From positions 38,872,360 to 38,936,359 of the forward strand of contig CM065295.1 in NCBI GenBank assembly GCA_032871835.1: a stretch of 64,000 nt of DNA, in the 5' to 3' direction. The position numbers and the translations under genes are program-made. Shown here piece by piece: positions 23,386-36,729 of this stretch. Under the pieces are notes generated by a model. It searched no databases, was not told the DNA's origin, and worked only from the letters and a program-made list of their open reading frames with translations. Position 1 is the stretch's first letter. Each line of letters begins with the position of its first letter. The stretch is from Dipteronia dyeriana. Taxonomy: Eukaryota > Streptophyta > Magnoliopsida > Sapindales > Sapindaceae.

Positions 23386-25069
23386 TTGTTCTTGTGTTAT
23401 AAGATGCTATATACATACAACAAAAGTGAGTAAAAGACAAAACAAGCATATTAGTCACAAAGATATAAAAACAAAGACATATGGCTTAAGAATGAATCAT
23501 CATGCAAGACAAAGATAGTGAGTAATATCTTACAAGTATCATTAAGTCAAAATATGTCAACATGTAACAAAATGAAGCATGTGAACATATCATAAAAGAG
23601 CACAATGTCTAGCATGGAATGCTCCCCCTTGATAAATGCTATAACTAAAATCAATGATAGCATAAAGTTCACAAAGATGTTCACACAATCACACATTTAA
23701 GCAATTTGAAGAAATATCAACAAAATAAGCTTCATGTGCTAAGAGAGATACACAGATTTTTCAAGTTCTCTCATAATTCTTCAACAATTGCTAAAATATC
23801 ATCATACTCATAAACAAAGTATGTGTGTGAGAGAGATATGCTTCAAATATATATCAAAAAGTAGTTTGATAATCAACATGCCAACAATTTCCAATAACTA
23901 TTCATCTTAAGTTTTTTCCATAAAAAGTCAAACCGATTATCATCCGGAATTTTTTACTTTTAAGAGAATAGATTTCAACATATGAGCGTGTGTGTGCATG
24001 TGGCTCGTCATCCCTTTTATATTTTTCAACCCGAGCTCATTTGATTTTCAACTATACTCCTTTTTAAGCCTTCCTCCTTTTCATTTTAGTCTTTGAATTA
24101 AAGATTTTTTTTTATGATTCCATTTCAACACTTCTTTGATTTTTTCATTTTTTTTAACATAAACAAAATTCACTTCATTACGGCTTTCACTCATCACAAT
24201 GGTGTAGATCTTTCCAACATTGGGTAGCTTTCACAACCAATGTGTGTAGCCCTTTCCATAAAGGTGCTCATTGAGTTCTATGTATTTGCCGAAGCAAAAT
24301 GGATACTAACCACAGGTCATTTTAAATGTACTTAAGCACATAAACTTCAAGGTGTATCCAATGTTTACACATTAGTAAACTCAACCTACTAGCAAAACAT
24401 ATAAGAGAAGCAAGGTGCAATTTTAGAAAACCAAAATTTTATGGCTCATAAGCACATGATATAAGAGCAATAAGTAGACACTTATTCAAGATCATTACTT
24501 ATCTAATGAGTAGCTTTCAAAGAATATGAAACTAATATTTTCAAAAGTAAAGCCACTCAATATAATATACACAAACAATCATCAAAGTTAAGATCAATGT
24601 GAACAATATCACTATTAGATGCTAAAATAAGAAATGTCAATGAGAACCATATGTATGCTATACAAAATTCTCTAATATGACATGCTATGAGATGTATATC
24701 AAAAATTGAGTCAAAAGATGAATATTTAAAATAGCATGCATTAGAGTATAGAGATACCTTTTGCACAATATATTCACCAAATATCATACTTCTGCCCTTT
24801 TTATGAGCACTCTTGTCTTGAATGTCCTCGTGACATCAAGTTGACGATGGTTCACAATAAGAGTATAAAAAGCATAATATCTCAACTCAATCAACACATA
24901 TATAAAAAGAACTTCTCTAAAGTTAACCAAAAAAATTTGATCATCATAACAAACATGACGTGAGATAACCAAGTTCATATCAATACATGGAGTATTCAAA
25001 GCTATCAAGCAAGAATTCTCAACACAATTGATATATTGCCTTAAAGCTATCTCACATGTGCTTATTATA
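23386..25069 (-). other. L1 spacer between gag and the PF20167-like ORF
   Basis: 1.7 kb where protease, integrase and reverse transcriptase would be expected in an autonomous copia. I find none of their motifs on either strand. The sequence is AT-rich with short ORFs (24557-24787, 24784-25089) of no recognisable content. Polypyrimidine tracts occur near 24060-24180 on +. Confidence 0.6.
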
Positions 25070-27108
25070 TTAGTGATAAGAGCACTCACCCTTGAACCAC
25101 TTGTTCTTGGGTGTACCTACACAAACATTTCCAATATCATCATTGACAACAATGTTAAATCTAGAGTAAAGTCCTTCAATGACTTGATTAACAAGAATAT
25201 CATTAACACACTCTTCCTTAACATTTTCAACACAAGCTTTGTCAAGTTGAACAAGATTAGTATTCTTTCTACTCCATAACTTCTTCTCATTCTTAGCAAT
25301 ATTATCATGTTTTTCATCTTTCAAATCCTTAGCATGTTCAAGTTGAAGTTTAATGTCCTTATCTCTAGATTCATTTCCTAATTTGCATTTTTCAATATAT
25401 TTATAACACCTAGGCTTAATGTGACCTATTGTGTTGCAATGATGGCAAATTGGAATAAAAGATGAGATTGTACCTTTTGGAGTTGAGCTAGCTTCACTAG
25501 GAGTTTGTAAAGATACCTTGTTCGTCAACTTCTTCTTGGCTTTTGATCTTCTCTTCTTGTGTGGTTTCTTATCAATAACAACTTTATCCAAGTAAGTAGG
25601 AAGTGGTGCTTCCAAGAGCTCATCTTCAACTACCAAGTCGTCTTCACCACTATGTGAGTTAATAAGATTCCTAACACTAGACACACTTACCGAATCATTC
25701 ACTAAGTCCTTGATGGCCTCTTTAGCTGTGCCTATTTCTTCCATTAATTCTTGTTCTCTCTTCCTCAAAGAAGATATCACATTATCCTTCTCAAGGTTTA
25801 TCTTTTCAAGTTCTCTAAACTTCTTCATAATATCACCTTTCTCACTAAGAAGTCTACGAGTGACAATCACAAACTCATCTAGTTATTTCTTGATCAAATC
25901 ATCCTTCTCAAGTACCTCTCTTAGAGCATTATCTATATCTTCTTTAAGCTTCTCTATCTTGGCTAACAACTCAAGATTAGTAGGAATGGAACTAGAGCTT
26001 CGATGATGATTTGCATCAAAGTTCTTGTTCAAAGATATTGTACCATCAACATCTAGTAAAGAATGAGAAGCTGTTAGAGCTACAAAGTTGCTCACCAACT
26101 CTTCATCACTTGAAGACTCACTACTAGAGCTCTCATTATCACTAGAGTTATCATCACTCCAAGTAGCCGCCAACACTTTTTAGATGGCTTCTTGGTGCAC
26201 TCACTAGCAAAATGACTGAAACCATGACAATTGTAGCATTGAACATCTTTCTTGTTCATGGCTTGACTATTCTTCTCATTCCTTGGAGATGATGTTTTCT
26301 TAACTCCCTTTTCCTTAGAAGACTTGCCTCTAGGCTTGGCATTCTTCTTTAGAAACTTCTTGAACTTTCTAACCAAAAGAGCCATCTCTTCATTTTCATC
26401 ATCACTCTCCTCCTCAATTGCATTGAGAGTGATTCCCTTACTCTTAATCTTTGGCTTCAAGCATATCTCATAAGTTTGGAGAGGCCCAAGCAACTCATCA
26501 ATATTCATGCTATCCAGATCATTGCTTTCCTCAATGGCCGTCACCTTTGATTTAAATCTCTTAGGAAGAGACCTAAGGATTTTCCAATTTAAACACTCTT
26601 TTGAGATAGGTACTCCAAGTGCTTGACATTGGTTAGCAATGTTAAGAAGCCGGGATTGGAATTCTTCAAACTTTTCTTCTTCACCCATACATAAACCTTC
26701 AAATTGTGATGCCAACATTTGAAGTCTTGATTTTTTCACCGCTAAGGTTCCTTCATTAGTAACTTAGAGAGTATCCTAAGCTTCCTTTGCGGATTCAAGA
26801 TTTTGAATTTAGGAGAATTGATGCCCATCAACTCCTCCAAAGATGGCATTCATAGCACGATGATGCCACTTAGCAACCTCAAACTCATTCGTTATCCATT
26901 CACTCATTGTCTTGAGTATCATGGTTCCATCCTTTTGAACCTTAATAGGAGGACTATAACCTTTTTCCACTACCATCCAAGCCCTTTCATCAATAGAGTG
27001 GATGTAGGCTTTCATCCTTAACTTCCAATACCCATAGTTAGTGCCTCGAAGTAATGGTGGCCTAGTATTTGAGGCTCCTTCCGCCATTACATCATCTTGT
27101 AAACCCAT
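25070..27108 (-). pseudogene. L1 gag (copia, SIRE-like), lightly broken
   Basis: It starts at 27108 with MGLQDDVMAEGASNTRPPLL, then YGYWKLRMKAYIHSIDERAW (DUF4219/UBN2-type gag). A stop at 26809 and a shift are followed by an open run from 26739: MLASQFEGLCMGEEEKFEEF and ILRSLPKRFKSKVTAIEES. A zinc knuckle, CYNCHGFSHFASEC, lies near 26250-26205. After another shift come an acidic/Ser region (26176-25883), a coiled-coil-like charged stretch and a second knuckle, CHHCNTIGHIKPRC, near 25445-25405. It ends KWFKGECSYH and stops at 25070, where protease would begin in a full element. Only two or three lesions interrupt about 680 codons, making it the best preserved gag here. Confidence 0.8.
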
Positions 27109-27178
27109 GACTTCAAAAGCTTTGTAAAAACCGTGAATGTATCACCTGGACTCTCATTAAGTAAAATCTAGTGTCTTC

Positions 27179-27191
27179 TTCTGATACCAAT
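27179..27191 (-). other. Primer-binding site of L1 (initiator tRNA-Met type)
   Basis: On the minus strand the LTR end ...TATTTTCA is followed by ATTGGTATCAGAAG, complementary to the 3' end of initiator tRNA-Met over TGGTATCAGA. Confidence 0.85.
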
Positions 27192-27315
27192 TGAAAATAC
27201 AAACACGGTTAAACGCTCAAGACTAACCTAGAGGGGGAGGGGGGATAAAAGGTTAGACACCTTTTTCGACTCCTTTAGAAACAAACAAAAGTTTGTCCCT
27301 CTAGATTGCTTATAT

Positions 27316-27318
<3 letters not shown>

Positions 27319-27361
<43 letters not shown>
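27319..27361. repeat. TA microsatellite
   Basis: Over 40 bp of alternating TA in the 5' LTR of L1. The partner LTR has only a short 'atatatat' here (19435), so the array expanded after insertion. Confidence 0.9.
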
Positions 27362-27363
<2 letters not shown>

Positions 27364-27689
27364 ATTAAAGACACTTAATCAATATATAAAACAAGTAAAG
27401 TGTGATACAAACAAGTAATTGTAACATATACACAATTTATATTATAGAAAGGAAGTCAACTTATATAAAGAGTTCTATCCATAGTATTCAAATAACAAAT
27501 ACAAATATAAGAGAGATAGGGATAGAGAAAAGTTGACACAAGATATAATGTGGTAAACCTACGAAGAAGAAAAATCCACGGGTTAGCAACCACCGGCAAA
27601 CAAAATCAACTAGTAGATAAGACAAGTACAATCTCTGAAGTGACCTCTTCACCTAGAAACTACCCTCCTATCCTACTCATGAAGATGCC

Positions 27690-27990
27690 GCCCTCTTGCT
27701 CAACAATCTGAGCCCTCACACCTCTTGTCAAGACTTCCTCACTCACCCTTCCGGATCCTCACAATCCTAGGCAAGACTTCTTACTCAACTATCCAAGTCC
27801 TTCCGACTACAGTCAAGACCTCCTCGCTCACCCTTCCTGATCCTCACGACCCTAGGCAAGACTTCTTGCTTAACTATCCGAGTCCTCCCAACTCTAGTCA
27901 AGACTTTCTTGCTTGACAATCCAAGGTCTCACACCTCTTGCCAAGACTTTCTTGCTCAACAACGTAGGTCTCACACCTATTGTCAAGACT
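27690..27990 (-). repeat. 40-45-bp minisatellite in L1 5' LTR
   Basis: Same array as 19760-20075, with substitutions. Confidence 0.8.
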
Positions 27991-30366
27991 TCCTTCTCAC
28001 AAGGCATCTAGGTGATCATTAATGCAAAACACAAACAAGCACGCAACATAGAATGTTATGATCAATACATCCTATGGAAAATAATAGACATGAGCATGAA
28101 TGCACAAATCAAATGTAGTCTAGTCAATCATGCATTTTTAATCCATCTAGATCATGTAAGATATGTTCAATATTAATTACAACCTAGATACATGCATAGA
28201 TCTAAAACTGGAATCACAAGATATGTTCAATTAACACATAATCAAGTTTAAATCTCATAAACCAAAAACATGCTAAAATCATATGACAAAGTAATTTAGA
28301 TTAAAGCTAAAGTTCTAGAGCATATTCCTATTCATAGATTCAACAAAACACATGAATAGCTCAAAAGAACACAAGCACATGTATCATTGTGAGAATCCTG
28401 CCTAAAGAGAGCCTAATACATGTGAGGAACTATTTTTCACAAAATCAATCAATCAAAGCTGGCATAATACAATCCCAAACATATGAAAACATAGGCAAAA
28501 TCAGAACCTAACTAAACATGTGAGATTTCAATTGAAACTCAATCTAGCTTTAAATGAGTTCAAAACTCAAATCAAAACAATCACAAGACACATATATATG
28601 TTGAAGAAGAAAACCTAAGGCAATTGACCAAGTTTTAAAAGAAAACTTTGAGAGAAAATCAATACCTTAGTTGATTTTGGTACAGTCCCATTTTGTGATT
28701 TTAGACTTCAAAAACAACAATAAAACTAACTCAATCCTTCGGAGAAAGATGGAGGATGAATAGAAAAACACTCAAAACTTTGAATCACTCAAATCAGAGT
28801 TCAAATGAAGAAGTTATGGTGTTTGGAAGGTGAGAAAATGTAGAGAGAAAATTCTGCACTCAAGTTTTAAATTTCTTCTTTGAATGAAATGTGAGAGGGA
28901 AGGGAAATATAAATGAGAGGGAAATAATAGAAGTAAAAGGACCAAAATGCCCTCCTTTAAGAATGCTTCCCTGAGATGGGAAGTGGGCATCTCGGGGCAG
29001 CAAGGAGTTACGGCCGAGATGGCCACGTGCCATCTCGGGCTTGCACCACTTGATGGCCTTTGGCCATGGTGCAACTCCCTTTCACTCCTCTCGCGTTCTT
29101 TGGTCTCCGAACTTGGAATTCAAATCCGTTTATGGATTATGAACCGTAACACTCTCACAGACATGGACATATAAGATACTCAACCCAGAAAATAATAATT
29201 AAACTTGATATACAAAGACGAAGACAATGTATGCAACATGAGTTGAAAGTGTAGTATCTTTTGACTTAGAACTTGAAATCAATAGTATGAGTAACCGAAA
29301 TGACCGGAACTCAATCAAGAATGATTTGAGACTAAAATCAAGTTCAATATCCATGTTATTCAAACATATATACATACAAACACAATTCACACAAGAATGA
29401 AAACTACATAGAGATAGTCTCCAATCATGCATTTTCCAAAACATGTTATTTCCATACCAATGCATGAGCATTCATCTTCAAGTGTGTGAATGTATTATAC
29501 ATGGTGCACAATGATGCAGATACACATATGAATGAATTGTATGTGTGTGCTTATAATCTTACACAATGATGCAGGGACACAAATGTATGAATTGTGTGTG
29601 TGTGTGCCTAAGCCTTGTAAGAGAAATATAAGGTCATATTATACCTTTGTAGAACCATATTCCATCCTTTCTCTTTGAAGACTTTGAACTTGCTTTGACT
29701 AGTTATTCCTTCTTCCTTGAAGCTTGAATCATCATGAATCTAAACAACTAAATCATTATAAGTAAACATTATTTTGATATGGAATTAATTCCAACACAAT
29801 CTAAAATCTAACATTTTTACCCTTCTAGCTAAATCTACTTGCACTTGCATTTAGAGATTTTATATCTAGGATTTTCATTTATTACCATCATTAATCCTTA
29901 AATAAGCTTATATGTGTTAACTTAGCATTTTTGTTTCTAGAATATTTCCATATATTGACATAGGTTGCATATTATCTTCATGGTTGTTAAGTTTTGTGAC
30001 TAAGTGTTTAGTGCACAAGCTTGTTGGTCCAAGATCACTATGATAGAACCGTTGGGTAGAGGGAAAGGGTTAGTAACTGGAAGGTGTGACGGGAAGTCAA
30101 CCTAGGTTGTAAACTTTCATTCAAATAATGGATTTTGTTGAATATGTGTGGCTAAGTGGATTAGCCTGTGAGTTTTGCCCAGTTGGAGGGTTTCTCAAGT
30201 AAATCAAATACTTGTGTTTTTATTGTTTTATGTTTGATTGAATGTTTGAAAACATAGGGTAGTTTCATTAATATTGATTAATCAAAAAATTGGTAATTGA
30301 TTCTATTAAAACCTATTCACCCCCTCTAGGTATATAGGCATATACATTCTATGAAATTTTATGTAG

Positions 30367-31130
30367 AAACACTGTTAAAGCGCCTTCACTCCACAGTGCT
30401 TAGTGGGATATGCTATGAGTTGAATGGGGGAGTAAAGTGTTTATACTTGAAACAGTTGCCAATAAAACATTGAGTGTTTTTCAATAAAGTTAGTATAATA
30501 TAAACTACCCCCGTTGCAACGAATCTTGAGCAACAGACTACTGGGAGACATCCCAATAACTTAGTTGACAGATAAAAGACAAGCGTCTATAAATTAGATA
30601 CCATGACAATGGTCTACAGAAAGAACACTACTTGACTAAAGACAACGAACTGGGAAGATTTGAATCAATTAAATTAAGATAGTTGCCCAAGACCAACGAA
30701 GCGATCGGGTTGTTAGGAAGTCGATCGAGTCAGAACCATTGCCATTGGATGCTAATAAACAAATAGTCTAAATTATTGAATGATCCTGACCACGTATAAA
30801 GATTTGGTTAAAGCCAAGTCATTCGACTTAGTGCAATAAAATGCATATAGTTTAAGTTAACAAATGACTCCAACCATATATAGATTGCTTGATTGAAGGT
30901 TGATTATTAAACTTAGCATTACGATAAGCATATAGTTAAAGTTATAAAGTGATCCTAACCACATGACAATTTGTTTGGTTCATGCTAAATCACCTAACTT
31001 AATGCAATAACAACATCAATGGTAAAGAAAGAATGGTATTACTCATATAAAAGAGTCTATGGCACAATATTATAAGAGGAAAGCTGAAGAGTATACATAT
31101 ACAAAAAAGATACAAAATCGTACAGCAGAG
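30367..31130 (+). other. G1 post-pol non-coding region, right part, with 85-bp tandem repeats
   Basis: It continues from 18315 after the solo LTR. It is homologous in reverse complement to 54745-55530 of G3 (shared 'gggagacatcccaataac', 'ttgccaataaaac'). About three degenerate units of roughly 85 bp start near 30781, 30864 and 30950, each with 'tgatcctaacca' and 'gcatatagtttaagtta'. G3 has the related array at 54890-55220. Confidence 0.75.
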
Positions 31131-32069
31131 TCAAACTCTTGATGCGTTCAAAGGACCTCCATGCCCAAAAATATTAGAGGGGACATCATCGCCTTCATAT
31201 CCCTTGGTCAGATCCCTGAAATTTGGCTAGTTGATGTCATTCTTCAGGTCATCAATCATGAATGGATAGTAATCCGTATCAGGCAAGGGTCTCATATCAG
31301 TCTTCATCGTTAAAGTGCCACTCTTATCTTCAACGTGGAAAGCCATTAGAGAGTATTTGGAAGGAGTTCTAAATGAATGATATTGGAGGTCTTTTTCGAT
31401 CGATTTGGATTATCCTATCCCATTTTCGGTGAGCCTCCCTTGACGACCGTTCATTCCCATCGAAAAACATCTGAGCAGTGACTAGCCCTCGCTTAGCTCC
31501 CTCAGTATGAAAACCTCAAAAGCAGGAGACCTCTTATAACGGTTGACATTCTGAACCTCGAGGGCTAGTCTGACCTCTTTTGAGAGCACTTCCATATTTA
31601 CCCATTATTGCTCCAGATTTTGAACCAACCACTCATAATGGAGAAAAGCTTCATCAGATGCGTGTTGCGACTCGAGCATAGGTTGTTGAGTAGAAGTAAG
31701 GGTGTCCCTGGCTACTCGAAATGTTTGGCTACCTCCGCTTCAGCCATGATGGCCCTCGACTTAGTTTTGGTATTCTGTAATTCGGCCATATCAACCCTTC
31801 CCTCTAACTAAGCATTCTTCGTAATGAGTTCTCTGTCGGTCAAACTAGCTGCTGAGGCTCTATTATGAACGCTAGCCATGGTCCTCTTCAAGGCAATCTT
31901 AGTTGCATTGCGATCCTTTAGTTTTTGTTCTTACAATTGCGTGATTTTGGACTCATTGGCCGAGGAAGATTTAAGGGCTTCGATTTTCTCAGCAAGCTCC
32001 TTTATTTGTCTAGATATCTCTACAGCCTCTCTCATGACCAATCAAGGCTTGAGTTAACTCTTCCATGGC

Positions 32070-32142
32070 CTATTAGAAAAGAAGAAGGATGGTTAAGAAT
32101 AGTAAAGAGCACAGACAAAAGTAGTAAGTGGAGAAAACTTAC
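32070..32142 (-). other. Intron (73 nt) of the G1 antisense gene
   Basis: On the minus strand the exon ends ATGGAGTTTTC, then GTAAGT begins and TTTTCTAATAG closes the intron before GCCATGGAAGAGTTAAC. The body is pyrimidine-rich near the acceptor. The G3 copy has an intron-like segment of the same 73 nt at the same place (53654-53726). Confidence 0.75.
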
Positions 32143-34109
32143 GAAAACTCCATTGCTGAAGATCATACAGATTCACTTAGAATTGTTGGCAGCTTTGACT
32201 AGCCTCCAATACCTATCAGCAATGTACCCTACACCAGTTGACATGGAACAAAGCATGGCAATGGGGTCGACTAGAGAACTGCTTGAACTGGAAAGTGGAG
32301 GAGGCCCAGATGTAGAGACAGTCACTGGAATCAATTAGGTGAATCCCTCACTACCAGGTGTAGACTCGGTCGGGGGTACTGCTGGAAGGGTTAGGTCTGT
32401 AACAACCTGTACTCTTGAAATTCTACCGTTTTCTCCAGTAAAAAGGCTAGTCTGAGGGGTTACAGAATATTACTCTTCAAGAGTTTGAACTTCACTGATC
32501 CCATCATGGTGAAGGGGCCTAGAAGGCACATCAGTGGAGATGCTACTAGCTTGGCTGGTCTCAGCATCACTTAATTTTGGCAAAACCCCGGATGGCCTAT
32601 CTAATCGTAGAGACACCTTATCAACATGTTCTTTAGTAAGATCGAGCACATTGTCTTCAACGGAAAGTCCATTCAGATTAGGCCTACTATCGTCAGAGTC
32701 ATAGTCAGTAAAGACTATCTGACATTTAACAAAGATCTGCATTGGGGCCTTGCCAACACACTGTGTAAGTAGATCGGTTTAAGAATGATCAACATAACAG
32801 TCAGCTTGAATTTTGGAGGGAGCGGAGATGGCTCGAATTTTGGAGGGAGCACTATTTCTTCAGTTGTGGCCTCTCTACTAATCTCAATAGGAACCGGGCC
32901 AGTTGTCCTGGTCGGGGCAGAAGAAAAAGAACTGATGTCATAGATATATGATCATCCATTTCTTCGACCATTGCTCCTGAAGGATAAGATAAGTTAAAGT
33001 TTCTTCTAAATTATCATATTTCTCAAGAATGATAGGGTCTGCCCAAACATGAGGAACCTCTAGATCTGCAATATGAGGGGTTTCCTTTTGTCTACGGGTA
33101 GCCTCGGGGGTAAAGGACCCCTCTACAGTTTTTGACACCTTTCTTCTGGCTCTCTTCTGGATGGGTCTCTCTCCTGGTGGACTTTTCTTGAGCTAAACTC
33201 TCCTGGAAGGATCCCCTCATATTGTCCCTTTGAAGGGGATCACGCTGACTCCCCCGAGCATCCCCGATAAAAATTATTGAAGTTACAGGATTGAGTGGGT
33301 TCATAAATACGTTCCACAAGATCATGCTCAAGAGGAGCAACTCCCTTAGCCACCTAGTCAGGGCTTTTCTTCTGCCAGCCCGATCTAGATTTTTAGCCTT
33401 TTCGGCTTAATCACCAGCAATGATATCCACATCATACACTAGGAAATAAATATCAGTGAATATCATAATATTAAACATGGGAAAAATGAACCAAATAACT
33501 GAAGGGATAAAACTTACAACTTCTAAGCCTGCTGGTGATAGCAGGAAAAAGTCATAGTTTGACCAGGTCCTCTTCTACAAATATGGCACAACGATCTCTG
33601 GACTCCAAAGAATTTTAGGCTACCTTTACCACTAAAGTAGCTTGATCCCGAGTAAGTTTTATGGACTCTTTGTTCCATAGTTTGGGATGGAAGAAATCCG
33701 TTGGAACACTATTTCTAGATAGGATTCAGATGGGGTTAGCTACAACTGCCAAGCCCTAATATCTTGAGACGAAGAACCAATTGTTCTTTCAATATTTGTT
33801 CTATGAACGGAAACCCCAGATGAAACCTTTGTGATCCGTGCTAGACGAGGGTGGAGGTCTCTCATCACCACCATACGAGATCCAATTGTTATGGGGTTTA
33901 GATTAAAGATGGATGGCGCAACCAGTGTCCGATCGGCTAAGGTTTTAAACGTTATAAATATCCTAGGGGGTTAGGGGGTACTTGGCCTCGATTAGCTTCC
34001 ATAAATGTCATAAACTTATCAAACCCTAATAAAAATTAGGAGACAATTACATTGGGGAGATCCCTGCCTCAGCTAAAAACCTAGTAATGAAGAGCTGAAT
34101 CGGCAAAGT

Positions 34110-35495
34110 TGTTGGGATTATGCTCGATAGCAAGAGTGTAATAATGTATTTGGCAATCTTTTCATATTAATAAAGTGATTTCTAGTTTAACAAATCTTAT
34201 AGCATTTACAGTTTAATTATTATAATAGTCAAAAGTAAATAATCATAACGTCAAAAGACTATGTGAAAATAAGAATTGTTCATAGATCTAGATATGTATT
34301 AGGTAGACACAATTCTTTAGTTAGTCTTGAATAATATTCACAACTTAAGATAAAGATTGGGCACATTTATCCTGTTAAAGTTTGTAGATTCTTTTGCTAG
34401 CATTTGAGTGGGTTCAAATGTGTTATGATAAGTCTAAAATCATCAAAGTTTGGTGTCAATGGGCAAACGAATCTAGTACACTAGGTGCATTGAATTGGAT
34501 CATAATGAAATACTTTATCTAGAACTGTCAATGGATAAAAAAAATTCATTTGAAGACAATCAGAGAGTCTATCTCAATCCTGAGCTATCAAGTGTTATAT
34601 AGCAGAGTCTATCCTAGATAGTTTGGTGGTTTTCATTTGTTAATCGATAGAGGACTTCATTTATAGATATGGACATCGTGGCTCCGTTTATTAAATGAGA
34701 GTAGAATATCATCATATGGATGTTTTGAAGTACTGAATATTAAATCTTAATGTTATGATTTCAATAGTGTGTATTGAAACATGGCTTCTGGACAAGTCAA
34801 AATATCCAAGTTCAAAAAGTGGTCGTATGAGTAAATATGGTAACTTGGAGAGCTATAGGCGGTCTATGAGTTCTTGACGATTGCTGATATTCTTCACGAG
34901 GATACACTTTCACCGTTAAGATCTTCTAGGGTATGAATGGGGAATTTTAAATTATTCTATCTTTATTTAAGAGTTTGATTTTAGTTCTTTAGTGGAATGA
35001 ACTAAAATTAATATATCGGACCTAAGTGAATCATTTGTTGAATGTGATTTGGGTTGTGTCTATTGGAGCTTAAATTTAGATAGCCCGTCAAGATCCCCAA
35101 TCCACACGAACTTGCATGGATAACTTGATATATTCTACCGGACCAATTTAGGGGTCCATCTAGAATTGTATTGAGGCTTGTGGACTTGTTTATTTTTGTA
35201 AGAATGGGTCTAGTTCATATGTGGACATTTTTTAGGTCCAATGAATTTAATAAAATGAGAAAAATAATATATACACCTATTTATTGTTATAGGCGGCAAG
35301 GCTAATGTATAAAAGCCTAAATATATTATTTTTTATTTTATTATTTAATTAAATGAAAATTAATTAATTTGTTAATTAAATAATTATTTAATTTAAAGTC
35401 AAAATCTTTTTCCTGGTAGGAGACGGTCTGCTAATATTATACTGTTGTTAGTTGTATAATTAATATTAAAGATTATATTTGATAAGTAGATAAAT
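34110..35495 (+). repeat. Truncated 5' LTR of the family A copia
   Basis: It is collinear with 38358 to about 39740, including the 'aatattatact-gttg-ttagttgtataattaatatt' inverted repeat near 35432-35470. The match ends near 'gataagtagataaataatag'. 35496-35580 is AT-rich sequence I cannot place. Confidence 0.8.
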
Positions 35496-35579
35496 AATAG
35501 GAATTTAATTTCAGTTTATTGTTTAATTAGATTTGGTTATTCGGTTACATTTAATAAAGCTTTTATTATTAGTAAGAAT

Positions 35580-36680
35580 GACAAAATTATTTACAAAGGT
35601 ACAATGGAAAACGGTTAATTCTATTTGCATGGAAATATCTCTCACTTATTAGACACGGAATCAATGGAACCTAATCATAAAAGAGTAAAATTATCAAAAG
35701 ATGAAACCTACCTATGTCATTTAATCCTTGGTCATATTAACCTTAATAGGATTAAAAGATTGGTAAGTGACGGGCCTCTAAGTGACTTAAAGGCTGATCA
35801 TCTACCAACTTGTGAATCTTGTTTGGAAGGTAAAATGACCAAAAGGTCGTTTACGACCAAAGGCACAAGAGCCATCGAATGTTTAGGATTGATACACACT
35901 GATGTGTGTGGACCTATGAGCATTCAAGCTTGAGGTGGATATGAGTACTTCATCACTTTCACGGATGATCACTCAAGATTTGGATATGTGTATCTCATGA
36001 GACATAAGTCAGATGCTTTTGACATGTTCAAAGCATTTAAAGCTGAAGTTGAAAATTAGCTTGAGAAATGCATAAAAATCTTGAGGTCTGATCATGGTGG
36101 AGAATATCTATCTGGTGAGATTCAGCAATATCTTATTAATAATGGGATAATTCCTCATTTTTCTGCACCAGGCACACCTCAACAAAATAGGGTGACAGAA
36201 ACGAGAAATAGAACTCTTTTGGACATGGTTAGGTCTATGTTGAGTTATTCAACGCTTCCTAATTCTTTTTGGGGATATGCTGCAAACTGTTATGTACATT
36301 CTAAATGATATACCATCTAAGTTGGTTCCTAGAACCCTGCATGAGTTGTGGACCGGGCGAAAGCCTAGTTTACAACACTTAAGGATATTTGGATGTCCTG
36401 TGCACATGTTAAAAGGAAAGACAGAAAAGATGGAATCCTATTCAGAAACATGCATATTTCTAGGTTATCCAAAAGGAACAAAAGGATATTATTTTTATAG
36501 TCCTTCAGATCTTAAAGTATTTGTTTTGATAAATGCTAAATTTCTGGAAGAGGACTGTATGAATAATTTTGTGCCTAAGAGTAGAACTGTTCTGAATGAG
36601 CTTTCAGGAGATACAATTCCACAAGAAGTTTCACAACCAAGCCCAATTGTAAGTTCCATACCAACACAAGATTAACAATC
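35580..36680 (+). pseudogene. Copia pre-integrase and integrase domains
   Basis: The pre-integrase zinc-binding part reads CHLILGHINLNRIKRL...LPTCESCLEGKMTKRSF (HHCC pattern, 35710-35850). The core has IHTDVCGPMS (first Asp near 35900), a stop at 35932, FTDDHSRFGYVYLM, then LRSDHGGEYLSGE (second Asp near 36088) and TPQQNRVTETRNRTLLDMVR (Glu near 36205). The catalytic triad is thus still visible. A frameshift near 36290 moves into NDIPSKLVPRTLHELW...FLGYPKGTKGYYFY, with an open frame to 36675. Confidence 0.85.
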
Positions 36681-36729
36681 TACCATACCTCATCGTAGTG
36701 GGAGGGTTAGTAAACAACCCGAAAGATAC

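Larger units (their letters stand above)
19304..29813 (-). mobile_element. L1: non-autonomous copia-derived LTR element with gag but no pol
   Basis: On the minus strand: 5' LTR 27192-29813, Met-type primer site, gag (27108-25070), a long spacer, a separate ORF resembling PF20167 (23385-22492), polypurine tract, 3' LTR 19304-21901. Flanks are ATTTT (19299-19303) and TTTTT (29814-29818), one mismatch. No protease, integrase or reverse transcriptase can be read in the 5.3-kb interior. The arrangement resembles gag-bearing large non-autonomous elements (TR-GAG/LARD). Confidence 0.85.
27192..29813 (-). repeat. 5' LTR of L1
   Basis: Partner of 19304-21901. The palindrome here is CCGAGATGGC-CACGT-GCCATCTCGG at 29014-29038, so its centre forms a G-box core (CACGTG). 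It differs from its partner by a long TA run (27319-27361), scattered substitutions and a deletion near 29098-29105. Confidence 0.9.
18316..30361 (+). mobile_element. Solo LTR (about 1.5 kb) split by L1
   Basis: The LTR parts are 18316-19303 and 29814-30361; L1 sits between them. TGTAG flanks both outer ends (18311-18315, 30362-30366), and the G1 sequence reads on across it by comparison with G3. It starts TGTAAGTTCC, and the last dinucleotide is TA rather than CA. A TATA run near 18950 and a leader follow the usual LTR order. The terminal 'attcaccccctctagg' resembles copia LTRs of the SIRE type (inference). No internal domain is present. ORFs inside it, such as 18463-18831, have no recognisable content. 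Confidence 0.75.
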
